The notes: a model not told the origin generated them from the letters alone. Shown: positions 52,675-61,131, numbered from the stretch's first letter. The stretch: 64,000 nt of DNA from Streptomyces qinglanensis (GCF_900111245.1 NZ_FOGO01000004.1:126496-190495); one strand, 5' to 3'. Numbers and translations: made by a program.

Positions 52675-53082
52675 CTATCGGCGGACGACGAACCTGATGA
52701 CAGGGCCGTCATCGGTTTCCACGACCCCTCCATCAAAATCTCTATCAGGATAGGCTGACTCCAGAGCTGCTCTCCAGAAGAAAGCAATCTCATGTGCGAG
52801 TTGCTTTTCAGATTCCATCTCGACTGGACTGCCCGTGTCGCTATCGACAAGTTGCCATAGTCTTAGCTGATTCAAGGTACTTTCTACTGCCGTGGCGTCA
52901 CCATTGAGTTTTTCAAACCAGTCCGAAAAATTTTGCTCCTCATACGCACGTTCCCAGATGATGCACCCAGAGACTTCGATGAAGCGAGGATGGAAGACTC
53001 TTGCGACGGCTGCCCAGTCTGACAAATTCAGGCGATATGCAGCGTAATCGAAGAAGTCGAGACTATCGTACAGTTGATCCAC
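52675..53082 (-). CDS. putative immunity protein for the RHS toxin
   Basis: This 135-residue acidic, aromatic-rich soluble protein (YDSLDFFDYAAYRLNLSDW, then AEEQNFSDWF-like and HEIAFFWRAALES segments) has no recognised enzyme motif. It is clearly AT-richer than its neighbours (about half GC, with A/T third bases), a sign of transfer. It follows the toxin stop by 46 bp; an upstream ATG at 53148 would overlap the toxin gene by 20 bp. GTG 53082 is preferred for its GGGAG 7 nt upstream. Immediate 3' position, size and composition are those of immunity genes. The partner toxin is inferred, not shown. Confidence 0.68.
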   Translation of the reverse strand: MDQLYDSLDFFDYAAYRLNLSDWAAVARVFHPRFIEVSGCIIWERAYEEQNFSDWFEKLNGDATAVESTLNQLRLWQLVDSDTGSPVEMESEKQLAHEIAFFWRAALESAYPDRDFDGGVVETDDGPVIRFVVRR

Positions 53083-53128
53083 GTGATTCTCCCGGTTTGA
53101 TGGATCTGATCTTGCTGTTACCTCTCCC

Positions 53129-53437
53129 TTATGGAGGTGGGAGTTCATCGGGACGGGCGGGGCGTGGCATCTTTTTCCAGGTCCTGAATTCTTCGCCTGT
53201 TTTCGGGTTTACGTGTTTCTCCGTCTCGAGGACATGCGGTGCCGGGATTCCTGCGTGCGGCTTCGAGTCTGGGTCTACGTCCACGCGTTTCAAGGTTTTC
53301 CCCTCAGTGTCATAGACAGCATACGCTGTCACGGTTCCGTCGTCCTTTCGCCGCACCAAGATCTCGTCGGGATTTGCCGTCTTCGGGAATCTTCCGCTGT
53401 GCGGAGTCGCCTTGGACAAGTCGATCCCGCAACCGGC
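53129..53437 (-). other. C-terminal toxin domain of the RHS protein (polymorphic toxin type 24-like)
   Basis: The last roughly 102 residues follow the second DPLGL. They contain FPKTANPDEILVRRKDDGT, VTAYAVYDTEGKTLKRVDV, a HAGIPAPHVLE motif and HVNPKTGEEF near the end. This pattern resembles what I recall as polymorphic toxin type 24 (Ntox24), a small alpha/beta toxin often predicted to be a nuclease. The DNA is less GC-rich than the RHS core, as expected for an exchangeable tip. Biochemical activity is not known from the sequence. Confidence 0.55.
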
Positions 53438-56400
53438 CAACCCGAGAGGGTCAATTTCAGAAAGAGCGTTCTTGACATACGTGGTCGGGTTGGGTGCTGG
53501 AACGAGACCGAGCGGGTCCGGGGTCAGATACCGGGCCGTCTCCGGGTCGTAGTAGCGGAAGTAGTTGTAGTTGAGGCCGGTTTCGGGGTCGGCGTACTGG
53601 CCGGGGAAGCGGAGCGGGCAGTCGGAGGTGCCCTCCACTGTGGGGCGGGGGAGGGGGGTGCCCCAGAGGGTGGTGCGGTGACGCCAGGTGACCTCGCCTG
53701 TCGGGGAGATCAGCTCCGTGGGGGTTCCGGTCTGGTCGGTGAGGACGGCCTGGAAGCGGGGGCGGGTGCCTGTCGGGCCGGTGAGCTTGGTGAGGAGGGA
53801 AGAGCCCGGCTCGGGGAGAAGGGGGGTGTGGTCGGTCTGGGCGACGGGGCGGTGGGTGTCGGGGGCGTAGTCCCAGGTGGTGGTGCGGCCGTCGGACGCT
53901 GTCCGCTCGGCCACCCGCGTGCCGTCCCAAGCGAAGACGACCGCCTCGTCGTCCGGCCCGTGCTTCGAGACCCGGCGGCCCAACGGGTCGTACGTGTACG
54001 TCCACTCCGCACCGTCCGGGGTGGTGACCCCCGACAGGCGATCCTCCGCGTTCCAGGTATAGGTCCAGGTGCGCTGCTGGCCGTTCAGCAGCCGGACTGT
54101 CTTGGATATGCGGCGGCCGGCGGCGTCGTGGGCGTACGCCGTGCGGCCCGCGCGGTGGAGGAGCGTTCCCTCCACAGTGCGTTCACCCGGAGCGGGGTGG
54201 TCGGGGGCCTCGGCCGACGTGAGGTTGCCAGCCGCGTCGTATGCGTAGGTCTCCCGCCAGCCGTGCGCGTGCACGCCGGTCACCCGGCCCGTCCCGTCGA
54301 GGTCGAAGCGCCGGGTGCCGGAGGTGAGTTCGCGTATCTCGGTCAGGTGACCGTCCGGTCGGTATGTGTAGTCGCGGTGCTGGAGGAGCGCCGAGGCGGT
54401 GTGCGCCGTCTGTCTGGTGACGCGGTCCGCCGCGTCCCACTGCTGAGTAAGGACGACATCGCCTGTGCGGCGTTCGGTCTCGCGGCCCACGGCGTCGTAG
54501 ATGAAGGACAGAGCGCCGTGTTCAGTTGCGAGTTGCGCCGGCTGGCCCTCCGCATCGTGGGTCCAGGTGGAGGTGAGGCCCGAAGGCGTGGTGCGTCTGG
54601 TGCATCGGCCGAGCAAGTCGTAGGCGAAGGTCGTCGTGCGTTCGTTGACCCTTTCGCTCAACACGCGGCCGACGGCGTCTCGGGTCAGTGTCATATCAGC
54701 GTCCGGGCCGCTCGCCCGCACCAGGTCGCCCGTTGTGCTGTAGCCGTACGTCGTGACGGTGTCCGCGTCCTCGTCGTGCTGCTCCGTCAGGCGGCCGAGG
54801 GCGTCGTGGGTGAAACGCAGCGTCTGGCCAGCCGCATTTGTGCGGGCCGTCAGTCGGCCTGCGGGGTCAACTGCGTAGGTCAGGACAGCGCCGTTGAAGT
54901 CCGTTTCGGAGATGAGACGGCCCGCCGCGTCGTAGGCGTAGTCCCAGTGCCGACCCTGTGGGTTGGTCACCCTGGTGAGGCGGAGTGTGGAGTCGTAGGT
55001 GAAGCTGTATACGGCTCCGTCCGCGTCTTCACGCGAGACCGGCATGTCCCAGGGCCCCGGGGTGTGCCGGGTGGTGTGACCAGCGGGGTCGGTGTGGGTG
55101 AGGAGATTGCCTTCGGCGTCCCAGGTCCAGTTCTCGCGTCCGCCTGCGGCGTCCTCCCGCCAGCGCGGTTTGCCTTCGACCGTCCAGGCCATGCGCGTGA
55201 CGTGTCCGAGCGGGTCGGTGATCTCGGTGACACGGCCGAACGTGTCGCGGCTGATGTGGGTGGTGTGGCCCAGCGCGTCGGTCACGGTGGCCGGGAGCCC
55301 GGCCGGGTTCGGCCCTATGTGGCGGGTGTGACCGAGGGCGTCGGTGAGGGAGGTCAGATGGCCGCGCGCGTTGTACGCGTAGCTGGTGGCCGCGCCGGTG
55401 GGGTCCACATGGCGTGTGAGGTTGCCCAGCTCGTCGTAGGCGTGCTGCCAGCGCGCGCCGCCGGGATCCGTCACGGTGGTCGGCTGCCGCAGATGGTTGT
55501 ACGTCGCAGAGACATGCGAACCGTCGGGCAGCAGGATCTCGGCGAGATTCCCGTCGTTATCGTAAGTGTAGCGGGTGGTACGGCCCAGTTCGTCCGTGTG
55601 AGAAAGGCGGTCGTGCCCTCGGGCGTCCCACTCGGTGTGCGTGGTATTTTCCAGCGGGTCGGTCTCTTCCACGACCTGGCCGTCGTCGTTGTAACGGAAG
55701 ACGGTCCGGTGACCGTGGGAGTCGATATACGTCGTGATGCACGACGTGTCGTCGTAGGTGAAGGTGTCGTTGTAGATACCGTCGGTGCCCGCGGTGCGGA
55801 CCGTGCGGCCTGCTTCGTCGTAGGTGAAGCGGCACCACACCCCGTTGCGGTCGGTCCAGGAGAGCATGCGTCCTTCACCGTCGTAGGTGAAGCGCATCGC
55901 CTGGCCGCTGGAGTTGATCACCTCGGTCAGATTGCCGGCCTCGTCGTATCCGTAGCGCATCACCAGGGTGCCCGGTGCCGGTGCCTGCTCCCGCTCATAC
56001 GGCGAAGGGGCCTCATCCAGCAGCCGCAGGGCGGTGACGCGCTGTCCCTCGGTCTCGAGGGCGAGGTGGTAGCCGCCGGAGTGGCGCACCGCGCTGGGTA
56101 TCCCGGCGGCGTCGCGCTCTACCTCGATGCGGGCGCCGTTGCGGTCCTGCCAGGATTCCACCGGGAGCCGGAGGGTTGTCTCGTCCTGGGTGGGGCCGGG
56201 GTGGGCGAAGGTGCGGGTGACGCCGCTGTCGGGGTCGGTGACCCTCAGCACTCCGTCCGGTTTGCCGTCCCATTCCAGGGGCCAGCGCGGGCCCTTCTCC
56301 GGCAGGAGGGGCACGCCCGGCTCCGGGACCGGGTAGACCAGCCGCATGCCGTCCGCCGCCGCGAAAACGACGCCCTGCGGATCGAGTTGGACCTGTTCGT

Positions 56401-57325
56401 CCAGGGTGGAGGACCAACTCGGTCCGAAACACACCCCGGCCCGGTAGGAGGAGACGTGGGTACGGGTGAAGTGCAGCGGCAGCGACGCCGGCAGGGACAG
56501 GTCGGTCAACTGCATGAACATCGCCCCGGTGGCGACATCCACCGGCTCACCAGCACCAGGCACCTTCTCCGTCGGCCGCGAGGACTTGCCCGGGATGAGC
56601 TTCTCGCGCAGCGAGGCGGGCGGGCGCATCATCGGCGGTCTCGCCCCCGGTCCGGGGGCGAAGGGGCCCAGGACCGCGCCGGTCAGGGTGCCGTACTTCG
56701 CGGCGTTGCTCACCTCCTCCAGGCTGATCCCGTCCTGCTGTCCGGCCAGGATGCGTGCGGGCTGGGCCACGGCCAGGTCCATGGCGACGCTGCTCACCCC
56801 GGCGAACACCGCACCCCGCGCGATACGCATGACCAGCGCAGCAGCACGGGTGGCCAGGGACGTGGACTTCTCGATGCTGAGGGTGACGATCCCGGTCGCC
56901 GCTGCCACCGCCGCCGCGTCCGAAGCTCCGAGGGTGGGGCCGGTCAGCACGATCCCGGCCGCGATCACCGCCGCGCTGCCCACGATCTCGCTGCGGATCT
57001 GCTTCTTCGTGCCGTCGATGTCATCGGCGAGTTCGTCGAGCATCTTGGCCATGTCCCGGGCCGCTTCGGGCAGGCTGCGCAGCCAGCCCTTCTCCCCCTT
57101 GCCGACATAGCGGGACCAGAACGTCTCGAACGCGTCGACGCCTTCGCCGCTGTTGACCTCCAGGATCCGCTGCGCCGAGTGGTTGGTGTCCCCCTGCACC
57201 TCCTCGGCGTCCTTCGCGAACGCCCGCCATGCCTTGGCCGCATCCCGCAGCTTGCCCTCGTCCCCGTCGGGCCAGATCAGGCCCATCCGCTCGAGGATCT
57301 CCCACGCCTTTTCCAGAGCGCTCAC
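53129..57325 (-). CDS. RHS-repeat polymorphic toxin with WXG100-like N-terminus
   Basis: This 1398-residue modular toxin begins with a WXG100/LXG-like helical region (1-110), followed by hydrophobic helices (about 113-190). PVDVATGAMFMQLTDLSLP (about 262-280) starts the DUF6531/RHS shell, which has more than 20 YD repeats such as YGYDEAGNLTEV. The RHS core LRFPGQYADPETGLNYNYFR and YYDPETARYLTPDPLGL leads to a second DPLGL 17 residues later, then a 102-residue variable tip. The RHS barrel would encapsulate the tip. The paired DPxGL motifs match self-cleavage sites of known Rhs toxins. The start is GTG 57325. A WXG100-like gene lies 24 bp upstream and a putative immunity gene downstream, so type VII-like export is likely but inferred. 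Confidence 0.88.
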   Translation of the reverse strand: MSALEKAWEILERMGLIWPDGDEGKLRDAAKAWRAFAKDAEEVQGDTNHSAQRILEVNSGEGVDAFETFWSRYVGKGEKGWLRSLPEAARDMAKMLDELADDIDGTKKQIRSEIVGSAAVIAAGIVLTGPTLGASDAAAVAAATGIVTLSIEKSTSLATRAAALVMRIARGAVFAGVSSVAMDLAVAQPARILAGQQDGISLEEVSNAAKYGTLTGAVLGPFAPGPGARPPMMRPPASLREKLIPGKSSRPTEKVPGAGEPVDVATGAMFMQLTDLSLPASLPLHFTRTHVSSYRAGVCFGPSWSSTLDEQVQLDPQGVVFAAADGMRLVYPVPEPGVPLLPEKGPRWPLEWDGKPDGVLRVTDPDSGVTRTFAHPGPTQDETTLRLPVESWQDRNGARIEVERDAAGIPSAVRHSGGYHLALETEGQRVTALRLLDEAPSPYEREQAPAPGTLVMRYGYDEAGNLTEVINSSGQAMRFTYDGEGRMLSWTDRNGVWCRFTYDEAGRTVRTAGTDGIYNDTFTYDDTSCITTYIDSHGHRTVFRYNDDGQVVEETDPLENTTHTEWDARGHDRLSHTDELGRTTRYTYDNDGNLAEILLPDGSHVSATYNHLRQPTTVTDPGGARWQHAYDELGNLTRHVDPTGAATSYAYNARGHLTSLTDALGHTRHIGPNPAGLPATVTDALGHTTHISRDTFGRVTEITDPLGHVTRMAWTVEGKPRWREDAAGGRENWTWDAEGNLLTHTDPAGHTTRHTPGPWDMPVSREDADGAVYSFTYDSTLRLTRVTNPQGRHWDYAYDAAGRLISETDFNGAVLTYAVDPAGRLTARTNAAGQTLRFTHDALGRLTEQHDEDADTVTTYGYSTTGDLVRASGPDADMTLTRDAVGRVLSERVNERTTTFAYDLLGRCTRRTTPSGLTSTWTHDAEGQPAQLATEHGALSFIYDAVGRETERRTGDVVLTQQWDAADRVTRQTAHTASALLQHRDYTYRPDGHLTEIRELTSGTRRFDLDGTGRVTGVHAHGWRETYAYDAAGNLTSAEAPDHPAPGERTVEGTLLHRAGRTAYAHDAAGRRISKTVRLLNGQQRTWTYTWNAEDRLSGVTTPDGAEWTYTYDPLGRRVSKHGPDDEAVVFAWDGTRVAERTASDGRTTTWDYAPDTHRPVAQTDHTPLLPEPGSSLLTKLTGPTGTRPRFQAVLTDQTGTPTELISPTGEVTWRHRTTLWGTPLPRPTVEGTSDCPLRFPGQYADPETGLNYNYFRYYDPETARYLTPDPLGLVPAPNPTTYVKNALSEIDPLGLAGCGIDLSKATPHSGRFPKTANPDEILVRRKDDGTVTAYAVYDTEGKTLKRVDVDPDSKPHAGIPAPHVLETEKHVNPKTGEEFRTWKKMPRPARPDELPPP

Positions 57326-57349
57326 GCGCCGCCGCCCCCCTGTGTGGTG

Positions 57350-57775
57350 CTACTTGCCGTCCGCGTCCCGGTCACCGCGGTCACGGACAGCCTTGGTGAA
57401 CATCCCCTTGATCAAGTCCTCGTTGTCGACATGCCCGTCCTTCATGTCGTCAAGCGCCTCATGAATACTCACCAGCCCGAGAATCAACACCCCCGCCGCC
57501 TCCTCGAGAGACCGCTGGTAGGACTTGTAGTCCTTGGCGAAGTTCTCACCCGTAGGGTCGTCGCCCCACGGCTCGCCCAGGCCGTCCAGCGTGGTGATCA
57601 GCGTCGTCAGTGCCCGGCTCAGCTTCTTGCTCTGCTTGCCGAAGACCGGTGCCGCCAGCTTCAACTCCGGCACTTCGATCCCCAGCACCTCCCCGCCCTT
57701 GGTGGCCCCCGCCCCGTAATCCGAACTCGTGGCGTGATTCAACTGCATCCGCGCAGGCCCATCACCGTGCGACAT
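57350..57775 (-). CDS. WXG100-like protein preceding the RHS toxin
   Basis: This 141-residue protein starts at ATG 57775 with GGAGGAGG 5 nt upstream, the strongest ribosome site of the locus. The first 45 residues are variable; residues 45-135 are helical (KKLSRALTTLITTLDGL, then a GEPWGDDPTGENFAKDY turn with W-G, then SLEEAAGVLILGLVSIHEAL). This is the shape of ESX/WXG100-family proteins. It ends 24 bp before the RHS gene, so the two form an operon. A partner or targeting factor for the toxin is likely. Confidence 0.68.
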   Translation of the reverse strand: MSHGDGPARMQLNHATSSDYGAGATKGGEVLGIEVPELKLAAPVFGKQSKKLSRALTTLITTLDGLGEPWGDDPTGENFAKDYKSYQRSLEEAAGVLILGLVSIHEALDDMKDGHVDNEDLIKGMFTKAVRDRGDRDADGK

Positions 57776-58655
57776 GACAACCTCCTCCGTAACTGAGCCG
57801 AGACAGCCAACCGCGTGGTCAGCCGCGGACGAAAGACTGGAACTCCTGGAAGGTCAATTCGTGCCGGAATGACTGGCTACCTGTCAGAAGAGGGCCGTCG
57901 ACCGCCGGGACCGCCGGGGTGTGGAGAGTCGGTCCGGGTCATGCCCCCATACCAGGGTGTGTCGTCTGCGCGTAGGCACCTTCGCCACCGTGGAATGCGG
58001 CGTGCTCGCAACCGATGTTGCAGTCAGCGTCCCTCGCCTCGGCCTGACGGCGTCCTGAGCCGTCCTCGCGACGCATGTACAGGTTCGCGGGTCCGCATCG
58101 CCCTCGCCGGAGTCGACCGCGAGGGACTCTGCGGCGAGGAAGGCCGATGTGGCCAACGAGACGTGACAGAAGCTCCGCTTGCTCACCGAGTTCAACTCCA
58201 GAAAGACCAACTGCGGCGCGGCACGGTCGATTCAGATCGCACTCGAACCCCCGCACGCCGAAACATACTCGATTGTAATCATGCCATCACTCAGACGGCT
58301 GGATGAATGTCCATTGGCAGGGCGCGGGCCGCTGCGGTGCGCCTCTCCTGGAGTGGGTGCAGGCGTTCGAGCCGATAGCGGAGAGGGGGTGCGAGCTGGA
58401 CGGCGTTATGACGGCAAGAATCCCCAACTTGTGCTCGGCCTCCTGTACTCACTCGAGGGGTGCCTGGTCGTCGCGTCCGGAGCTCTGCGCGCGAGGAGCT
58501 GTAGGTCGGAGCCGAGCCGGTGCATCAACCAGGTGGCCCCGGAGAAGCCGCGTGAGGAGCGGAATTTCCTGCCGATCAGGGGCACGGCCATACGGCCATG
58601 CCGGACCCGGCGGACTCCGTGTCCGTGGTGGCGGGCAGCCGGTTAGTCTCGCGCT
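57776..58655. other. 880-bp region with no clear gene, probable decayed DNA
   Basis: GC content falls here (notably 58160-58300). On the minus strand a short frame ending at 57819 reads QSFRHELTFQEFQSFVRG and looks like a true protein end (vaguely DUF397-like), but it is separated from any start by a stop at 57939. Upstream frames on both strands lack ribosome sites and codon bias. I interpret the region as remnants of old genes at the edge of the toxin island. Confidence 0.5.
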
Positions 58656-59090
58656 ATGTCCGCCACATGGGATCCCGGTGCGCCGGGGGTGCTGCGCCTG
58701 CCGTCCGGGAGGCTCGTCCGCGGCCGGGGGCTGCGGCATGCCCTGCCGTCCGGCGTGGAGCCGGAGTTCGGCCTCTATTTGTCGGGGCGGCCGCCGGACC
58801 CGGTCGCTTGGGAGTCCCGCTGGTTGCGGTGGCCCGACTTCCGGTTGCCGAGTGACCGCGCCGAGGCCCGGTCCGCGCTGCGCCAGGTGTGGGAGCGGGC
58901 GGCGGACGAACGGGTGGAGGTCGCCTGCGGCGGCGGGGTGGGCCGCACCGGTACGGCCCTCGCCTGCCTGGCCGTGCTCGACGGGGTGCCGGCCGAGCGG
59001 GCCGTCGGCTACGTCAGGGAGCACTACGCGCGCCGCGCGGTCGAGACCCCGTGGCAGCGCCGGTATGTGCGGCGGTGCCGGCGGGCTTAG
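58656..59090 (+). CDS. protein-tyrosine phosphatase-like protein
   Basis: This 144-residue protein has a CX5R loop VACGGGVGRTGTALACLAVL (C91, R97, T98) typical of dual-specificity/tyrosine phosphatases. The preceding WPDFRLPSDRAEAR resembles the WPD loop with a possible general acid D61. Length is short, with the first 60 residues forming a compact beta region. The ATG at 58656 has no strong ribosome site. Its stop is 7 bp from the convergent Mut7-C gene end. The substrate is unknown. Confidence 0.8.
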   Translation: MSATWDPGAPGVLRLPSGRLVRGRGLRHALPSGVEPEFGLYLSGRPPDPVAWESRWLRWPDFRLPSDRAEARSALRQVWERAADERVEVACGGGVGRTGTALACLAVLDGVPAERAVGYVREHYARRAVETPWQRRYVRRCRRA

Positions 59091-59096
59091 CGTGCC

Positions 59097-59918
59097 TCAT
59101 CTGGCGTCGCGGCCGGGGGAGTTGCCGGACCCGTCGCGCGGCGCCGACCCGTCGCCGGACACCCGCCGGGCGGCGGCGACGCGGGCCGCGAGCCGGGAGT
59201 GGTGGGCGCCGGGCCAGTAGAGGTGTCCGCAGGCGGTGCAGCGGGTGAACGTGTCGTAGGTGCGCCGGGTGCCCGGCGGGAGCTGTTCGGCGATCTCCTC
59301 CTTGGGGACGGGCACGAGCATTCCGTTGCAGGCCGGGCAGCGGGTCCAGGGGGCCAGCGGTGGCGCGAAGCGTTCCAGTACGTCGGTGAGCTGCTCGTCG
59401 GGGCGGCTCCCGCGCACGTAGGCGCCCAGCCACAGTGCTCGTCGGAGCAGCAGACCGCGGTCCTGGGTCAGCAGGATGCGGCGCTCGGCCGCGGCCTGCT
59501 CCACCAGTTCCGGGTCCGCCGCGTCGTTGCGGTAGGCGGTGTCCACTCCCAGCAGCCGCAGCCGCCGGGCCAGCGCTCCCAGGTGCACGTCGAGCACGAA
59601 CCGGGGCGGCATGGGTGCCGTGGGCGGCAGCGGCTGCGGGCGGGGCACGGGGGACAGTTCGATACGGGCGCCGTCCGGCGGGCGGTACGCGGCGGGAACA
59701 GGCTCGCCGTCGGCCCGCAGCCGGGACACTTCCGTCAGCGGTACGCCGAGCGACTGCACCACGTGGCCCAGCGAGGCGGCACCGTCGTAGGGGCAGGGCA
59801 TGCCGTCCGGGTCGCGGGCCGGGCGGCGCCGCCGCGCGGGGAGGAAGTGGCGCAACTCCTCGGGGACCAGGATGCGGAGCCGGGCCGCGGAGGCCGGCGG
59901 CCGCGCCCGGTTGGTCAC
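59097..59918 (-). CDS. Mut7-C RNase domain protein with ubiquitin-like N-terminus
   Basis: This 273-residue protein has two parts. The N-terminal roughly 95 residues form a Mut7-C ubiquitin-like domain (LVPEELRHFLPARRR, SLGHVVQSLGVPLTEV). The rest is a Mut7-C PIN-like RNase domain: FVLDVHLGALARRLRLLGVDTAY, ILLTQDRGLLLRRAL and a zinc ribbon CPACNG ... CTACGHLYWPG. Conserved acidic residues (D109, D153 region) would bind metal for RNA cleavage. The start is GTG 59918. The family is widespread but its RNA targets are unknown. A repeat array lies just upstream. Confidence 0.85.
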   Translation of the reverse strand: MTNRARPPASAARLRILVPEELRHFLPARRRRPARDPDGMPCPYDGAASLGHVVQSLGVPLTEVSRLRADGEPVPAAYRPPDGARIELSPVPRPQPLPPTAPMPPRFVLDVHLGALARRLRLLGVDTAYRNDAADPELVEQAAAERRILLTQDRGLLLRRALWLGAYVRGSRPDEQLTDVLERFAPPLAPWTRCPACNGMLVPVPKEEIAEQLPPGTRRTYDTFTRCTACGHLYWPGAHHSRLAARVAAARRVSGDGSAPRDGSGNSPGRDAR

Positions 59919-59941
59919 CGGGTCCCGTCCCGGGGTGGGGC

Positions 59942-60052
59942 GGTCACGGGGCCTGGCCCGGTGCCAGGGTGGTCACCGGTTCTCTCGTCCGGTGTCAGGG
60001 CGGTCACCGGCTCTCGTCCGGTGTCAGGGCGGTCACCGGCCCTCCTCCGGTG
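59942..60052. repeat. 29-31-bp tandem repeats upstream of Mut7-C gene
   Basis: Four units begin with GGTCAC at 59942, 59971, 60002 and 60031, containing GGTCACCGG and CTCGTCCGGTGTCAGGG. The second and third are nearly identical; the outer ones are degenerate. The array spans the gap to, and the first codons at the 3' end of, the acylphosphatase gene. Confidence 0.8.
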
Positions 60053-60335
60053 CGGGTGCGGTGGTGCGCACCTGGAAGGCGGTGTGTCCCTGCGGTTCCT
60101 GCTCGGTGACCCGCACGTCGTCGACGAACGCGGCCGGTGGCCCTTCGCGGGCCCACTCCACCAGGGTTTCGACGTCTTCCGGCGCACCCTCGAAGACGGC
60201 TTCGACGCTGCCGTCCGGCAGGTTGCGCACCCATCCGCGTACCCCTTGTGCGGCGGCCGTCCGGCGGCAGGTGTCCCGGAAGAAGACGCCCTGCACCTGC
60301 CCCGTCACGATGATCCGCCGGGATCGCACAGCCAT
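60033..60335 (-). CDS. acyP: acylphosphatase
   Basis: This 100-residue enzyme hydrolyses carboxyl-phosphate anhydrides. The signature VTGQVQGVFFRDTCRR gives catalytic R20, and GWVRNLPDGSVEAVFEG gives N38. The C-terminal strand VRTTAPAPEEGR overlaps the last repeat unit, so the tail may vary with repeat number. ATG 60335 has GGAG 9 nt upstream; an ATG 12 codons earlier is possible but has no site. It lies between the MarR gene and the Mut7-C gene, all on the minus strand. Confidence 0.92.
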   Translation of the reverse strand: MAVRSRRIIVTGQVQGVFFRDTCRRTAAAQGVRGWVRNLPDGSVEAVFEGAPEDVETLVEWAREGPPAAFVDDVRVTEQEPQGHTAFQVRTTAPAPEEGR

Positions 60336-60489
60336 CGGTTCACTCCAGCCCTCGGGTGGTGGCCCGGCCATGGTCGCGCGAACCCCGCCCGGGGGCATCC
60401 CGGCTTCCCGCGTCTCTCACGGACGCGGTGCTCCGGACCGGGACGCGGTCGTTCCGGGCGTTCTGCGACCGCTCGGCGCCGGGTCCGCA

Positions 60490-60526
<37 letters not shown>

Positions 60527-60535
60527 AGCGCGGGG

Positions 60536-61021
60536 TCAGCCGCTGTGCTGCCGGGCCCGGCGGGCGGGTGCGGGGGAGGGGGTGCTCAGGTGGCCGCCGG
60601 CCAGGTGGTCCAGGAGCCGCAGGAACGTCTCCCGGTCGCCGTCCGGCAGCGCGTCGAGTGCTTGCCCGTGCACCGAGTCCACGATCCGCTGGCTGCGTTC
60701 GGCCGTCCGGGCGCCCTTCTCGGTGACGGCGATGATCCGTGCCCGGCGGTCGGTGCTGGAGGGGCGGCGCTCGGCGAGTCCGGCCTTCTCCAGCGCGTCG
60801 ACCGTGACGACCATCGTGGTCTTGTCCATGTCGCCGATCCCGGCGAGTTCGCTCTGGGTGCGTTCGCCCTCCAGCGCGTGCACCAGTACGCAGTGCATGC
60901 GCGCGGTCAGTCCGATCTCCGCGAGCGCCGCCGCCATCCGGGTGCGCAGCACATGGCTGGTGTGGTCCAGCAGGTAGGAGAGGTCCGGCTGGGTGCGGGT
61001 CGGTGGCGTCATGGCGGTCAT
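60536..61021 (-). CDS. MarR-family transcriptional regulator
   Basis: This 161-residue winged-helix repressor has dimer helices LSYLLDHTSHVLRTRMAAAL. Helix-turn-helix ERTQSELAGIGDMDKTTMVV and the wing EKAGLAERRPSSTDRRARII follow, with the DxRx wing signature. It is divergent from an MFS pump gene with 110 bp between starts that carries an inverted repeat, so it probably represses the pump and itself until a ligand binds. ATG 61021 is used; ATG 61012 is possible. The tail is Pro/Arg-rich. Confidence 0.9.
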   Translation of the reverse strand: MTAMTPPTRTQPDLSYLLDHTSHVLRTRMAAALAEIGLTARMHCVLVHALEGERTQSELAGIGDMDKTTMVVTVDALEKAGLAERRPSSTDRRARIIAVTEKGARTAERSQRIVDSVHGQALDALPDGDRETFLRLLDHLAGGHLSTPSPAPARRARQHSG

Positions 61022-61131
61022 GAGGTCAGCTTACCGGGAGGATCGTCCCCAAGAATATCGTCTGCGACGAAACTATCTGCTACGGTCTTGCTCTGTTCCG
61101 CTCCCTCCGCTGTGCGAACCGAGAGGCCACC
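61022..61131. promoter_or_regulatory. MarR/MFS divergent promoter with inverted repeat
   Basis: An inverted repeat TCGTC-TGC-GACGA (61058-61070) lies in an AT-richer stretch (61050-61085, GAATATCGTCTGCGACGAAA). Its length and position fit a MarR operator overlapping both promoters. Confidence 0.6.

Noticed and set aside
53213..57796. 1527-residue plus-strand frame opposite the RHS gene
   Set aside because: It is antisense to YD repeats, so periodic composition keeps it open; no recognisable domain.
59942..60052. CRISPR-like array
   Set aside because: Units are contiguous and degenerate with no unique spacers and no cas genes nearby.
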